64,000 nt of DNA, taken from Corynebacterium comes. Its GTDB lineage: Bacteria > Actinomycetota > Actinomycetes > Mycobacteriales > Mycobacteriaceae. How positions within the stretch are numbered: position 1 is the first letter of the stretch; each line of letters opens with the position of its first letter. The DNA lies in contig NZ_CP046453.1 of NCBI RefSeq assembly GCF_009734405.1, positions 2,739,753 through 2,803,752 on the forward strand, read 5' to 3'. The notes beneath the pieces are model-generated. The model saw nothing but the letters and a program-made list of their open reading frames with translations, was not told where the DNA came from and made no database searches. The position numbers were made by a program, and so were the translations under genes. Of the stretch, positions 36,657-45,339 are shown piece by piece.

Positions 36657-38585
36657 ATGCAGTTCCATCACCACGGATATGTATCCACCGACCCGCGCCT
36701 CCTGCCCGCCTCGGAGATCGGAGAGAACTGGTCGGAAGAGCTACCCGATGAAATGGATGTCCTCATCGTCGGCGCCGGCCCCACCGGCATGATCGCTGCG
36801 GCCCAGCTGGCCCGGTACGGCACCGTCCACACCCGACTCATTGAACGCCGCGCAGAACGCCTGGAATTCGGTCACGCCGACGGTGTCCAGGCCCGCAGTA
36901 TGGAGGCCTTCCAGGCCTTCGGTTTCGCCAACCAGCTGAGCGATGAGGCATACCACATCACCGAGATGTCAGTCTGGAAACCAGATCCGAAAAAGCCCGA
37001 GAACATCATCCGCACCGCGCTCACCCCGGACGACCCCATGGAGATCAGCGAGTTCCCCCACGTGACCATCAGCCAGTCACGCATCCTAGACTTCTTCGCT
37101 GAGTCAATGGCCTTCTCACCGACCCGGATGCAGCCCAATTACGGCGTGGAGTTCCTCGCCCTGGAGAACACCGGAGAAGGTGATCACCCGGTGGTGGTGA
37201 AGATCCGCCACACCACCGGCCCGCGGGCAGGGGAGGAGCGGACCATCCGCACCAGGTACGTCCTCGGCACCGACGGCGCACGCAGCAGCGTCCGCACCGC
37301 CATCGGCCGCAAGCTCGAGGGAAGGCAGGCCAACCACGCCTGGGGCGTGATGGATGTACTCGTGCGCACGGATTTCCCGGACATCAGACTCCGCTCGGTG
37401 ATCCAGTCAGACAGCGGTGGCAGCATCCTGGTCATCCCACGTGAAGGCGGTCACCTGGTCCGCCTCTACGTGGACATGGGTGAGGTTCTGCCCGAGCAGT
37501 CACGTGAGATCCGGAAAACGCCTCTCGAGGAGATCATCACCAAGGCGAACGACATCCTCCACCCGTACACCCTCGAGGTGGCCAACGTGGTCTGGAACAG
37601 CATCTACGAGGTGGGCCACCGCATCACCGACAGCTTCGATGATGCCCCGGCGGACGGCGCGGGCAACCCTCGCGTCTTCATCGCCGGAGATGCCTGCCAC
37701 ACCCACAGCGCCAAGGCAGCCCAGGGCATGAACGTGTCAATGGCCGACGGCTTCAACCTTGGCTGGAAACTGGGCCACGTACTCACCGGCCGAAGCCCGG
37801 AATCCCTGCTGCAGACCTATTCCCAGGAACGCAGGATTGTGGCGGAGAACCTCATCGCCTTTGACCGCGAGTGGTCCTCACTGCTGGCCAAACGCCCGGA
37901 GGATTTCGAGGACGCCGGCGAGGTGGAGCAGTTCGTGCTCAAGAACGCGGAGTTCCCGGCCGGATTCATGACCTGCTACGCGCCTTCCATGATCACCGGT
38001 GAAGACACCCACCAGCAGTTGGCCGCAGGCTTCCCGGTGGGCAAGCGCTTCAAGTCCGCCAGGGTGGCCCGGGTGTGCGACGGCAATCCGCTGCACATCG
38101 GACATCAGGCCAAGGCGGACGGCAAGTGGCGGCTGTACATTTTCGCAGACGCCCCAACTGTCGGTGAGCCCTCCGAGTTCAACAACCTGGCCACCTGGTT
38201 CAGTGAGTCTCCGGAGTCCCCGACACAGCTCTACACCCCGGCAGGTGAGGATCTCGATGCATACTTCGAGCTGAACGTGATCTTCCAGCAGCCGCACACC
38301 GGGATCAACATTCCCGACGTCCCCACCGCGTTCCGCCCCGAGGTCGGTCCCTACAAGGTTCGTGACCTGGAGCGGGCCTACGGCGTGCTGCCGGATGAGG
38401 ACATCTTCGACATGCGCCACATTGACCGTCAGGGCGCCATCGTGGTGGTCCGCCCCGACCAGTACGTCGCCCATGTTCTTCCACTGCACGCGACCCATGA
38501 GCTGACCGAGTTCTTCGCCCGGCACATGAACCAGGCGCAGGCCCCCCGAGAGGCCCCCCTGAACCGCGAGTCGCTGCGCGTGTAG
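36657..38585 (+). CDS. FAD-dependent aromatic hydroxylase (phenol/3-hydroxybenzoate hydroxylase type)
   Basis: A 642-aa flavoprotein monooxygenase of the PHBH superfamily, close in length and layout to phenol 2-monooxygenase and to MobA, the 3-hydroxybenzoate 4-hydroxylase. The dinucleotide fold is IVGAGPTGMIAAAQL (about residue 35), the DG motif is VLGTDGARSSVR, and the FAD motif is FIAGDACHTHSAKAAQGMN; a C-terminal thioredoxin-like domain follows (about 470-640). It uses NAD(P)H and O2 to add an ortho hydroxyl to a phenolic acid. A substrate giving protocatechuate would feed the dioxygenase of this island. I chose ATG 36657 for its GGAGGAG site. Confidence 0.85.
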   Translation: MQFHHHGYVSTDPRLLPASEIGENWSEELPDEMDVLIVGAGPTGMIAAAQLARYGTVHTRLIERRAERLEFGHADGVQARSMEAFQAFGFANQLSDEAYHITEMSVWKPDPKKPENIIRTALTPDDPMEISEFPHVTISQSRILDFFAESMAFSPTRMQPNYGVEFLALENTGEGDHPVVVKIRHTTGPRAGEERTIRTRYVLGTDGARSSVRTAIGRKLEGRQANHAWGVMDVLVRTDFPDIRLRSVIQSDSGGSILVIPREGGHLVRLYVDMGEVLPEQSREIRKTPLEEIITKANDILHPYTLEVANVVWNSIYEVGHRITDSFDDAPADGAGNPRVFIAGDACHTHSAKAAQGMNVSMADGFNLGWKLGHVLTGRSPESLLQTYSQERRIVAENLIAFDREWSSLLAKRPEDFEDAGEVEQFVLKNAEFPAGFMTCYAPSMITGEDTHQQLAAGFPVGKRFKSARVARVCDGNPLHIGHQAKADGKWRLYIFADAPTVGEPSEFNNLATWFSESPESPTQLYTPAGEDLDAYFELNVIFQQPHTGINIPDVPTAFRPEVGPYKVRDLERAYGVLPDEDIFDMRHIDRQGAIVVVRPDQYVAHVLPLHATHELTEFFARHMNQAQAPREAPLNRESLRV

Positions 38586-38590
38586 AGAAC

Positions 38591-38640
38591 CACCGGTGAT
38601 CCCCTCCGGGCCATTTATGGTCCGGAGGGGATCACCGGTG
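38591..38640. terminator. Palindromic terminator after the hydroxylase
   Basis: A 19-bp perfect inverted repeat (caccggtgatcccctccgg and its complement) with a short loop, beginning 5 bases after the stop. It has no long T-run, but it is long enough to end transcription. Confidence 0.75.
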
Positions 38641-38759
38641 TCTGCCATGTTGCTTGTCGACGCCGTCGGGAAGTGACTCCCGCACCCGTGGCAGGACGAT
38701 ATCTCACTCATGGAATACTTCATTGGATATCAGTTTCATTATTACCCAGGGGAGTCACC

Positions 38760-39782
38760 ATGATGTTTCGGCGTTTGATCACAGTTTCCGGAGCAGTGCT
38801 GACCGTGGCCCTGGCCGCAGTGGGGTGCACATCGCCTGATGAGGGAACGTCCGGTTCAGGCGCGGCGGAGACCGCCGTCTCATCGGCAGTGGATGCCACC
38901 GCCCTGTCCTCTGCCGACACCACCACCTTGGAAACCGGTGACGGGGCGGCAGGGAGCGCGTTCGCCGCGCTGGAGTCCCTGGCGGTCAAGGGCCGCGCCC
39001 CGAAGACCGGATACGACCGGGAGCAGTTCGGGCCCGCGTGGGCGGACACCGACCACGACGGCTGTGACACCCGCAACGACATGCTCGCACGCGACCTCGC
39101 CTTCGAGACCTTCCGGCCCGGAACCCACGACTGCGTGGTGCTCACCGGTGTGCTCGATGACCCCTACACCGCCACCGAGATCCACTTCCTCCGGGGCCAG
39201 GAGACCTCCACAGCCGTCCAGATCGACCACGTCGTCGCCCTGTCGGATGCCTGGCAGAAAGGCGCCCAGCAACTCGATGAGGCCACCCGCACCGAGTTCG
39301 CCAACGATCCGTTGAACCTGCTGGCCGTCGACGGGCCGGCCAACATGCAGAAGGGCGACGGTGACGCCGCGACGTGGCTACCGGCCAACCGGCCCTTCCG
39401 CTGTGACTACGTTGCCCGGCAGATCGCGGTGAAGGCACGTTATGACCTGTGGATCACCGCTGCGGAGAAGGACGCCATGGGCAAGGTGCTGGCCACCTGC
39501 CCCGGCCAGGTGCTTCCCGACGATCAGACGGCGGCCACCGTCTACGAGGTGGACACCACGGCCACTCAGTCACCGGAACCTGCTCCGGCAGTGGTGACGG
39601 ACCCGGTGGTCGAACCTGCGGCCGTTGCCCCGGCACCGGTGGCGGAGACGGGTGGCCTGGATCCCCGGTTCAGCAGCTGCGCGAAAGCCAAGGCCGCCGG
39701 TTACGGACCTTATGTCGCTGGAGTCAACTCCGAGTACCACTGGTACGGCGACGGGGACAACGACGGTATCAACTGCGAATAA
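38760..39782 (+). CDS. Secreted HNH (DUF1524-type) nuclease lipoprotein with Excalibur domain
   Basis: A 340-aa exported protein. The signal peptide ends in LAAVGC, a probable lipobox, followed by a Ser/Thr/Ala-rich linker. The nuclease core (about residues 85-245) has QIDHVVALSDAW and NDPLNLLAVDGPANMQKGD, the H..N..K pattern of secreted actinobacterial HNH nucleases, and two Cys pairs. The C-terminus (about 300-340) is an Excalibur calcium-binding motif with DGDNDGINCE. ATG 38760 has GGGGAG 6 bases upstream. It stands alone between two terminators inside the catabolic island, with no evident link to aromatic metabolism. Confidence 0.85.
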   Translation: MMFRRLITVSGAVLTVALAAVGCTSPDEGTSGSGAAETAVSSAVDATALSSADTTTLETGDGAAGSAFAALESLAVKGRAPKTGYDREQFGPAWADTDHDGCDTRNDMLARDLAFETFRPGTHDCVVLTGVLDDPYTATEIHFLRGQETSTAVQIDHVVALSDAWQKGAQQLDEATRTEFANDPLNLLAVDGPANMQKGDGDAATWLPANRPFRCDYVARQIAVKARYDLWITAAEKDAMGKVLATCPGQVLPDDQTAATVYEVDTTATQSPEPAPAVVTDPVVEPAAVAPAPVAETGGLDPRFSSCAKAKAAGYGPYVAGVNSEYHWYGDGDNDGINCE

Positions 39783-39791
39783 CAGGAATGA

Positions 39792-39860
39792 ATGGCTGTG
39801 CGTGTGGAACTCACAGCCATCTCCGGTGGGACCGCTTTCAGGAGTACGGTCCCTCCACCA
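39792..39860. terminator. Tandem hairpins between convergent genes
   Basis: ATGGCTGTG/CACAGCCAT (39792-39820) is followed by GGTGGGACCG/CGGTCCC-T-CCACC (39825-39859, one bulge). They lie between the nuclease gene and the end of the ten-gene catabolic operon and can stop transcription from both sides. Confidence 0.7.
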
Positions 39861-39876
39861 GAATTCACACCCGCAC

Positions 39877-41280
39877 CTACTCAGGTGTGTGCTGACTCAT
39901 GAGGGCGTTGATCACCTCATTGATGTCTGCCACGGAGCGAATATCCAGGATAGCGGCCTCCAGGGTCTCCTGTTGGGACGGCTCCAGCGGGTAGGGCGCG
40001 TAGTCGAGGCAGTCCTGGAAACCACCGGCGTGCTCAGCTTCAGTGAGCGGATTGCCGGGGTAGCCGGGACCGATCGGCAGAAACTCCGCCCAGATCTCGC
40101 CCGCGAAAGTACGCAGCAGGAAACGAGTGGCGGAATGCCCGCTGATCATCGGGTCATGATGCACCCTGACCCGCTCATGCAGCGGATGGTCCACGAGCTC
40201 CGCCACTGCGGTCGGCTCGAAGTCTGCCAGTCTGGATTCCCCCCGGACAATGGCGTTGACGATGCAGTACTGCGCACTGAACTGCGCATTGACCCGCGGG
40301 TTTGAGCCGGGCTCGAATCGCTGTCCGATCAGGTTGAAGGCGAACTCCGGAAGGTAGAGGTCAATGGCCTCGATATCATCTGCTGTGATGTCAAGAGCCC
40401 GGATGCTCCGGAAGGCGAGATCCGTGGGGCCCTGGGCGAGACCGCAGCACGGGTACTTCTTGAAGAAGTCGTTGATGATCTTCCATTCCGTACCCAGCCC
40501 GGCGACCAGATCCTCGGCCTCGACCTGATCGCGGCCCCAGAGATGCGCATAACCGAAGCGTCCAGCGAGGAAGTTCTCCGGGCCCGTGAAACCGAGCTGT
40601 GCCAGCTGAACACACTGAATCGCGTTGGAGGCCGCGAAACCCTGGATCAGCCGCACAGCGAGACTGGCGTCCGTATTGGACTGGAAACTGCCTGCGGAAC
40701 GGTTGAAGGCCAGACCGAGGGCATTGATCGTCTCCTCTTCGCTGAGCTCCAGCAGTCGGGCTGCGGAGGCCGTGGCCGCAAAGACGCCGACCACACCGGT
40801 CGGGTCGAATCCATCGAACTGCTCCTCCGTCAGATTCAGGCTGGCACCGACCTCAAGACCAACCAGCACCGCAGTCTCGAACTCCGCCCCGGTGCACGGA
40901 CCCTTGAGTTCCGCCGCAGCCAGCGCAGCCGGAATCACCGAGGAACCGAGGTGTAGTCCGGGAACCATGAGATCGCAGTAATCAAGCGCCCGGGCCATGG
41001 TCCCGTTGAAGAGGGCGGCGTTGACGGCCGGCAGGTGGTCGCCGAAAATGATGCTCCTGGCTTCCGGGACCCCACCCTGTCGCAGAAGATAACTGCGCAG
41101 CTCCGCGATGCCGTCCTGGTCTGCACCGGCGACCATTGTCCCGAAGATCGTCCTGATCACGCTGCGAACCACCTGCCGCACCTCCGGCGGTATCTCCTCA
41201 CCCTGGAAGTCGGTGACGAACTGCCCCAGTTGCTGTTCGGGTGCCAGGGTCCGCACTTCCAGAGCGGGTGTCGTGGTCAT
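39877..41280 (-). CDS. MmgE/PrpD family protein
   Basis: A 467-aa member of the 2-methylcitrate dehydratase / cis-aconitate decarboxylase superfamily. Family marks are ALDYCDLMVPGLHLGSSVIPAALA (about residues 97-120), the FDPTGVVGVFAATASAARLLEL segment and FFKKYPCCG, the lid with its paired cysteines. Known members add or remove water, or CO2, from tricarboxylic acids. It is the last gene of the operon, overlapping the flavin reductase gene by four bases. In this setting it could handle the tricarboxylic ring-cleavage product or its hydrate. Confidence 0.85.
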   Translation of the reverse strand: MTTTPALEVRTLAPEQQLGQFVTDFQGEEIPPEVRQVVRSVIRTIFGTMVAGADQDGIAELRSYLLRQGGVPEARSIIFGDHLPAVNAALFNGTMARALDYCDLMVPGLHLGSSVIPAALAAAELKGPCTGAEFETAVLVGLEVGASLNLTEEQFDGFDPTGVVGVFAATASAARLLELSEEETINALGLAFNRSAGSFQSNTDASLAVRLIQGFAASNAIQCVQLAQLGFTGPENFLAGRFGYAHLWGRDQVEAEDLVAGLGTEWKIINDFFKKYPCCGLAQGPTDLAFRSIRALDITADDIEAIDLYLPEFAFNLIGQRFEPGSNPRVNAQFSAQYCIVNAIVRGESRLADFEPTAVAELVDHPLHERVRVHHDPMISGHSATRFLLRTFAGEIWAEFLPIGPGYPGNPLTEAEHAGGFQDCLDYAPYPLEPSQQETLEAAILDIRSVADINEVINALMSQHTPE

Positions 41281-42470
41281 CGGACGTTCTCCATCTCTCG
41301 GGTATCGGTGTGCCTGCTGCCGCTATGGGCGCGGGATGCGATCTCGAGCAGGCTACGGCCGCAGTCCTCAACCTCCGGGACGGAGAGGCGCGGCAGGTGG
41401 GAGAGTCGCAGCATCAGGGTGCATCTGCCGTCGGAATTGAGAATCGGGGCCACCAGGCTCGCGCCGGGGTGTCGTCCGGTGTTCCGCGCATCGGGCGGCA
41501 GGAGATCAGATGCCGCCTCGGTCAGCAGGTTCCGCAGTTCCCGGTCACGTGCCGGGGTGATTTCTTCTGTGCCGTAGTTGACCAGCGCAGGGAAGAGTCG
41601 GCTGTCACGGTAGGGGCCGGTGTGGGAACCGGTCCAGCCGTTGGCCTGCAGATGTGTCAACCGCTGGCGGGAGATCCCGGCGATATCCTCGCCCATGCGG
41701 TCCGCCTTGGCGAACCAGTCATCGATGGCTGATTGCGGTGCATTGGTGAGGAACACCTCACCGAACGGGGGAGTCAACGGAATCTTCGAACCGATGACCG
41801 TGGCGGCGGACAGGTTCTCAGCCTTGGCCACTGCGACGGCCACGGCATGGTCTTCGACCAGGGCATAGGCCGCGACCTCGCCATCAGTGGCGGTCGCCAA
41901 CTCCTCCATGTCGGTGCGGATGCTCTGCACCAGCTGCACTGCCTCGGCAATGATGGCGTCGCTGGGGGCGACGAAGGAACGGGGAACGAAACCACCGTAG
42001 CCGCCCTGGAAGAAAAGCAGGGGCGGCACCGGCCGGTGGATGGTGACGTCCTCCACCAGTCCAGTGACGAAGTGGTGGTCTCCGGCGGGCGCCACATCCG
42101 CCAGGGTGCAGTCGATGCTGAGTACGACGTCGTCCAGGACGGGGGAACCATTGGTGGAGGGAGTCCAGTTCAGGCCCGCGAATTTGTCCGGCTGCCGACG
42201 GGTCAGTGCCCGACAGACGTCCTCCTGATCGTGGGCGAAGATGTTCACGGTGAAGAATCCGGCCTTCTGCACCTCGGCCCAGCTGCGGGACTCCCGCATG
42301 GGGAAAAAGCCGACGAGAGGGGGGTCGAGGGAGACGGAGTTGAAGGTGCCGACCACCAATCCGATGGGCTGCCCCTCGGCATCGATGCTCGAAATGACGG
42401 CGACACCGGTGGGGTGGTGCCCCAGGGCCTCACGGAAGAGTGCGGGATCAAGATGATGAACGTTGGTCAT
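41277..42470 (-). CDS. Flavin reductase with C-terminal IclR-type effector domain
   Basis: A 397-aa fusion. Residues 1-165 are a flavin-reductase split barrel (HHPTGVAVISSID, GLVVGTFNSVSLDPPLVGF, HHFVTGLVED), which supplies reduced flavin to the oxygenase encoded just upstream. From about residue 180 to the end it resembles the effector-binding half of IclR regulators (GSKIPLTPPFGEVFL, HLQANGW, APILNSDGRCTLMLRLS). By analogy with the A. baumannii p-hydroxyphenylacetate reductase, whose extra domain senses substrate, this domain may switch flavin reduction on when the aromatic substrate binds. Seven bases follow the oxygenase gene. Confidence 0.82.
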   Translation of the reverse strand: MTNVHHLDPALFREALGHHPTGVAVISSIDAEGQPIGLVVGTFNSVSLDPPLVGFFPMRESRSWAEVQKAGFFTVNIFAHDQEDVCRALTRRQPDKFAGLNWTPSTNGSPVLDDVVLSIDCTLADVAPAGDHHFVTGLVEDVTIHRPVPPLLFFQGGYGGFVPRSFVAPSDAIIAEAVQLVQSIRTDMEELATATDGEVAAYALVEDHAVAVAVAKAENLSAATVIGSKIPLTPPFGEVFLTNAPQSAIDDWFAKADRMGEDIAGISRQRLTHLQANGWTGSHTGPYRDSRLFPALVNYGTEEITPARDRELRNLLTEAASDLLPPDARNTGRHPGASLVAPILNSDGRCTLMLRLSHLPRLSVPEVEDCGRSLLEIASRAHSGSRHTDTREMENVR

Positions 42471-42477
42471 GATGGCC

Positions 42478-43716
42478 TCAATTCAGGGTGGCGGGGACGA
42501 TGCCCATCGGCGGCGGAACTTCAGTCAGACCCAGTTGAGGTCCGACCCAGTCAATGGCACGTGCCTGAAAATTGTTGGTGGCGTGGGTCTGGCAGGCCAG
42601 CAGGTCCGTCATGTAGCGGCCGAAGGACTCGGTGTTGTAGACGCCTGCAGCGCCGGCGATCCGGTACAGCTCGGTGCCGTAGCGGGCAGCACGGGCAGGG
42701 ATGATCGCTGACTGGAAACGGAACTCATTCAGACGCTCAGCGGAGATACGAGGTCCGCCCTCCGCCTCGGCGATCAATGCCGCGTAGTTGGAGTACAGGG
42801 TGGTCTTGGCCTCGGTGATGAAGGAACGCGCCTCGGCAATCGCCAGGGTGGCGGCCGGATCCTTCGGGTTCTTACGGCGGCGGACCATGAACTCAACCAG
42901 ATCATCGGTGAAGCCCTGCAGCGCGCCGAGCGCCGTGGGTGCCTGGGTGGCGCGGGAGAAGACCTGGAAGAAGGGCAGGCGGTAGAGGAGCCCGTCATTG
43001 ACAGCCAGTCCCGGCGCGGCGCCCTGGTATACATCGTTCCAGGTCAGGGTGCGGTACTCGGGGACGAACACATCCTCCAGGATGATGTCGTTGCTGCCTG
43101 TGGCGCGCAGTCCGGAGACGTCCCAGTTGTCGATGACCTCGTAGTCCATGCGCGGGATAAGGAAGACATGACTACCGGCGGGGCCCGGTGCCGGGGTTGG
43201 CTCGCCCTCGATATTTGCGCCCAGCAGGGCCCAGTCACAGTAATCTGTGCCGGAGGCGAATTTCCAGGTGCCGGAGATCAGATAACCGCCCTCCACCCGG
43301 CGCGCCACCTGCGGCATGTAGGGCGAGCTGACAAGAGTGCGGGTGTCCCTGCCCCAGACCTCCTTCTGCGCGCGGTCGTCGAAAAGCCCCAGGTGGAAGT
43401 GGTGGATACTGGTGACACCATGAACCCAGCCGACGGAGGCATCCCCCTCGGCGAGGATGGTGGTGGCCTCGAAGGACTCGATCGGGGTGGTCTCCAGCCC
43501 ACCGTGGCGGCTGGGCTGGAGCATCTGGAAGAGTCCCGCCTCCTTGAGGTCCTCGACAGTTTCGGGCAGCAGTCTGGTGTGCTTCGACTGTTCTGCAGCG
43601 CGTTCCTTGAGGACCGGAACAAGCTGACGGGCGCGACAGACGATCTCCGAGCCGGAGAAATCTCCCTGAATGAACTCCTGGAGGTGGGCGGTGGGCGAGA
43701 AGATGGCGGTGCTCAT
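42478..43716 (-). CDS. Oxygenase of a two-component flavin monooxygenase (acyl-CoA dehydrogenase fold)
   Basis: A 412-aa protein with the acyl-CoA-dehydrogenase fold of group D monooxygenases (HsaA, HpaH-C2, DszC type). It shows LKEAGLFQMLQPSRHGGLE, GDASVGWVHGVTSIHHF, the ISGTWKFASGTDYCDWALLG flavin site, and GLRATGSNDIILEDVFVPE. The next gene encodes its reductase, which supports a hydroxylase role rather than a CoA dehydrogenase one. The substrate is unknown; a phenolic acid or its CoA ester is plausible. Confidence 0.83.
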   Translation of the reverse strand: MSTAIFSPTAHLQEFIQGDFSGSEIVCRARQLVPVLKERAAEQSKHTRLLPETVEDLKEAGLFQMLQPSRHGGLETTPIESFEATTILAEGDASVGWVHGVTSIHHFHLGLFDDRAQKEVWGRDTRTLVSSPYMPQVARRVEGGYLISGTWKFASGTDYCDWALLGANIEGEPTPAPGPAGSHVFLIPRMDYEVIDNWDVSGLRATGSNDIILEDVFVPEYRTLTWNDVYQGAAPGLAVNDGLLYRLPFFQVFSRATQAPTALGALQGFTDDLVEFMVRRRKNPKDPAATLAIAEARSFITEAKTTLYSNYAALIAEAEGGPRISAERLNEFRFQSAIIPARAARYGTELYRIAGAAGVYNTESFGRYMTDLLACQTHATNNFQARAIDWVGPQLGLTEVPPPMGIVPATLN

Positions 43717-43746
43717 GCTTTTGTCCTTTCAACCGGTGTGGATCTG

Positions 43747-45339
43747 CTAATTCAGGGTGGTGAGATCGATGCTGTCCGCGATGAGTGTCTGGTCCTGCTT
43801 GAGGAGGTGCTTGGCCACCTTCCCGGTGGAGGTGAGCGGCAGCTGATCACGGAAGACAAGGTAGCGGGGTGCTTTGACGGGGCTGAGGGTGTCGGCGGCG
43901 TGGTCTCTGATGTCGATCGCACGGAGGTTCGCGTTCGGGTCGGGAGTCACGACCAGCAGCACCTCCTCATCTCCCATGTCGGAGGGGATACCGATGGCGG
44001 CGGCCAGGATGACATCCGGGTGTGCGGAGAACTCCCGGTCGAGTTCCGCGCCGGAGATGTTCTCCCCACGCCGGCGAATGATGTCCTTCCGGCGGGCGAC
44101 GAAGTGGAACCAGTCGTCCTCATCCCGGCGGACCAGGTCCCCGGTTCGGAACCATTGCCCGACGAAAGCAGCGTCCGTCTGCTCGACGTCGTGGTAGTAC
44201 CCGAGCATCACGGTGGGGGTCCTGACCCACAGCTCACCGACCTCTCCGACGGCAACGTCCTCCCCGTCCTCGACGATCCGGCATTCGGCCAGCGGTTGCG
44301 CGGAACCGGGGTGGGACTGCAGGCGGCCCATGCTGCCTGTGGGCGGTGCGGAATGGTAGGCGGTGGCCAGGACAGCAGGGATCTCGGTCATGCCGTAGCC
44401 ACCCACCAGATGTGGCACATCAAAACGTGCGCGGAAGGCGTGGGAGAGGGATTCACGGATGCCGTAGACCTTGCGCAGAGTGTGATCGGGGTGGAATTCC
44501 TCGGCCGGGCGCTTGAGCAGGATTGCGCCGATGGCTTCGATCATGTTGGTCTGGGTGATCTGCTGCTCCTCGACGAGCGACCAGAACCGCGAAGCAGAGA
44601 ATTTCGGCTCGATGACCAGCGTGGCGCCGGCGCTCAACGCCCCGGTCAGGGAGTAGAAGACGGCGTTGATGTGGAAGAGGGGGAGCATGACCAGGCAGCG
44701 GTCGGTGGGTTGGAGCCGGACACGGGCGACGAAACCTTCGCCGGCGAGCAGCAGCGTCCTCTGGGTGTGCAGCACCGCCTTGGGGTATCCGGTGGTTCCC
44801 GAGGTGAAGATGATGATGCAGCTGTCGTCGGGAAGACTCCTGTCTTCGGTGACCGGGGTCGCCGCCAGCAGTTCTTCTCCGAGGGGGTGGAGGATGCCTG
44901 ACCCGGGGCTGGCGGCCGCGGCGAGTTCGGCGCGATCCACGGAGTGCAGCACGACCGTCGGATCAGCCAGCTCAATCATGTAGGACAGTTCCGGCGCGGT
45001 GAGGTCGGGATTCATGGGCACAAATATCGCACCTAGGCGGGCAGAGGCCAGCAGGACCAGCACGTGCCATCCGCTGTTCGGGGCGATCAGTGCCACCCGG
45101 TGGCCGCGCCGCACCCCGGATTCCCGGAGGTGGCCGGCGAGCAGGGCAGCCTCGTCGAGGCACTCCCCCCAGGTCCACTGCCGCTGCTGGTCAACGATCA
45201 TGGTGCGGCCGGGGGCCATTGCGGCACGGCTGGCAACGAGGGCGTTCACGGTCAGGGTATGCCGGGGGTAGGAGGTGAGCACCTCTTCCGGGCTGAACTC
45301 ATCCAGCTGCTCGGGTGCCAGGATACCGGTCTTCGTCAC
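43747..45339 (-). CDS. Acyl-CoA ligase (AMP-forming)
   Basis: A 530-aa adenylate-forming enzyme. The P-loop is IFTSGTTGYPKAV (about residue 185), GGYGMTEIPAV gives the A5 motif, WFRTGDLVRRDEDD the A7 motif, DIIRRRGENISGAELD the hinge, and the catalytic Lys is in LTSTGKVAKHLL. It would activate an aromatic or ring-cleaved carboxylic acid with ATP and CoA. The GTG start overlaps the stop of the upstream citrate-synthase-fold gene (GTGA) and has GGGGAGGAA before it. Confidence 0.87.
   Translation of the reverse strand: MTKTGILAPEQLDEFSPEEVLTSYPRHTLTVNALVASRAAMAPGRTMIVDQQRQWTWGECLDEAALLAGHLRESGVRRGHRVALIAPNSGWHVLVLLASARLGAIFVPMNPDLTAPELSYMIELADPTVVLHSVDRAELAAAASPGSGILHPLGEELLAATPVTEDRSLPDDSCIIIFTSGTTGYPKAVLHTQRTLLLAGEGFVARVRLQPTDRCLVMLPLFHINAVFYSLTGALSAGATLVIEPKFSASRFWSLVEEQQITQTNMIEAIGAILLKRPAEEFHPDHTLRKVYGIRESLSHAFRARFDVPHLVGGYGMTEIPAVLATAYHSAPPTGSMGRLQSHPGSAQPLAECRIVEDGEDVAVGEVGELWVRTPTVMLGYYHDVEQTDAAFVGQWFRTGDLVRRDEDDWFHFVARRKDIIRRRGENISGAELDREFSAHPDVILAAAIGIPSDMGDEEVLLVVTPDPNANLRAIDIRDHAADTLSPVKAPRYLVFRDQLPLTSTGKVAKHLLKQDQTLIADSIDLTTLN

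Noticed and set aside
42478..43716. Acyl-CoA dehydrogenase of beta-oxidation
   Set aside because: The neighbouring flavin reductase and motif pattern fit the oxygenase of a two-component monooxygenase instead.
43168..44901. 577-codon plus-strand frame
   Set aside because: Antisense to the acyl-CoA ligase and oxygenase genes, with no domain of its own.
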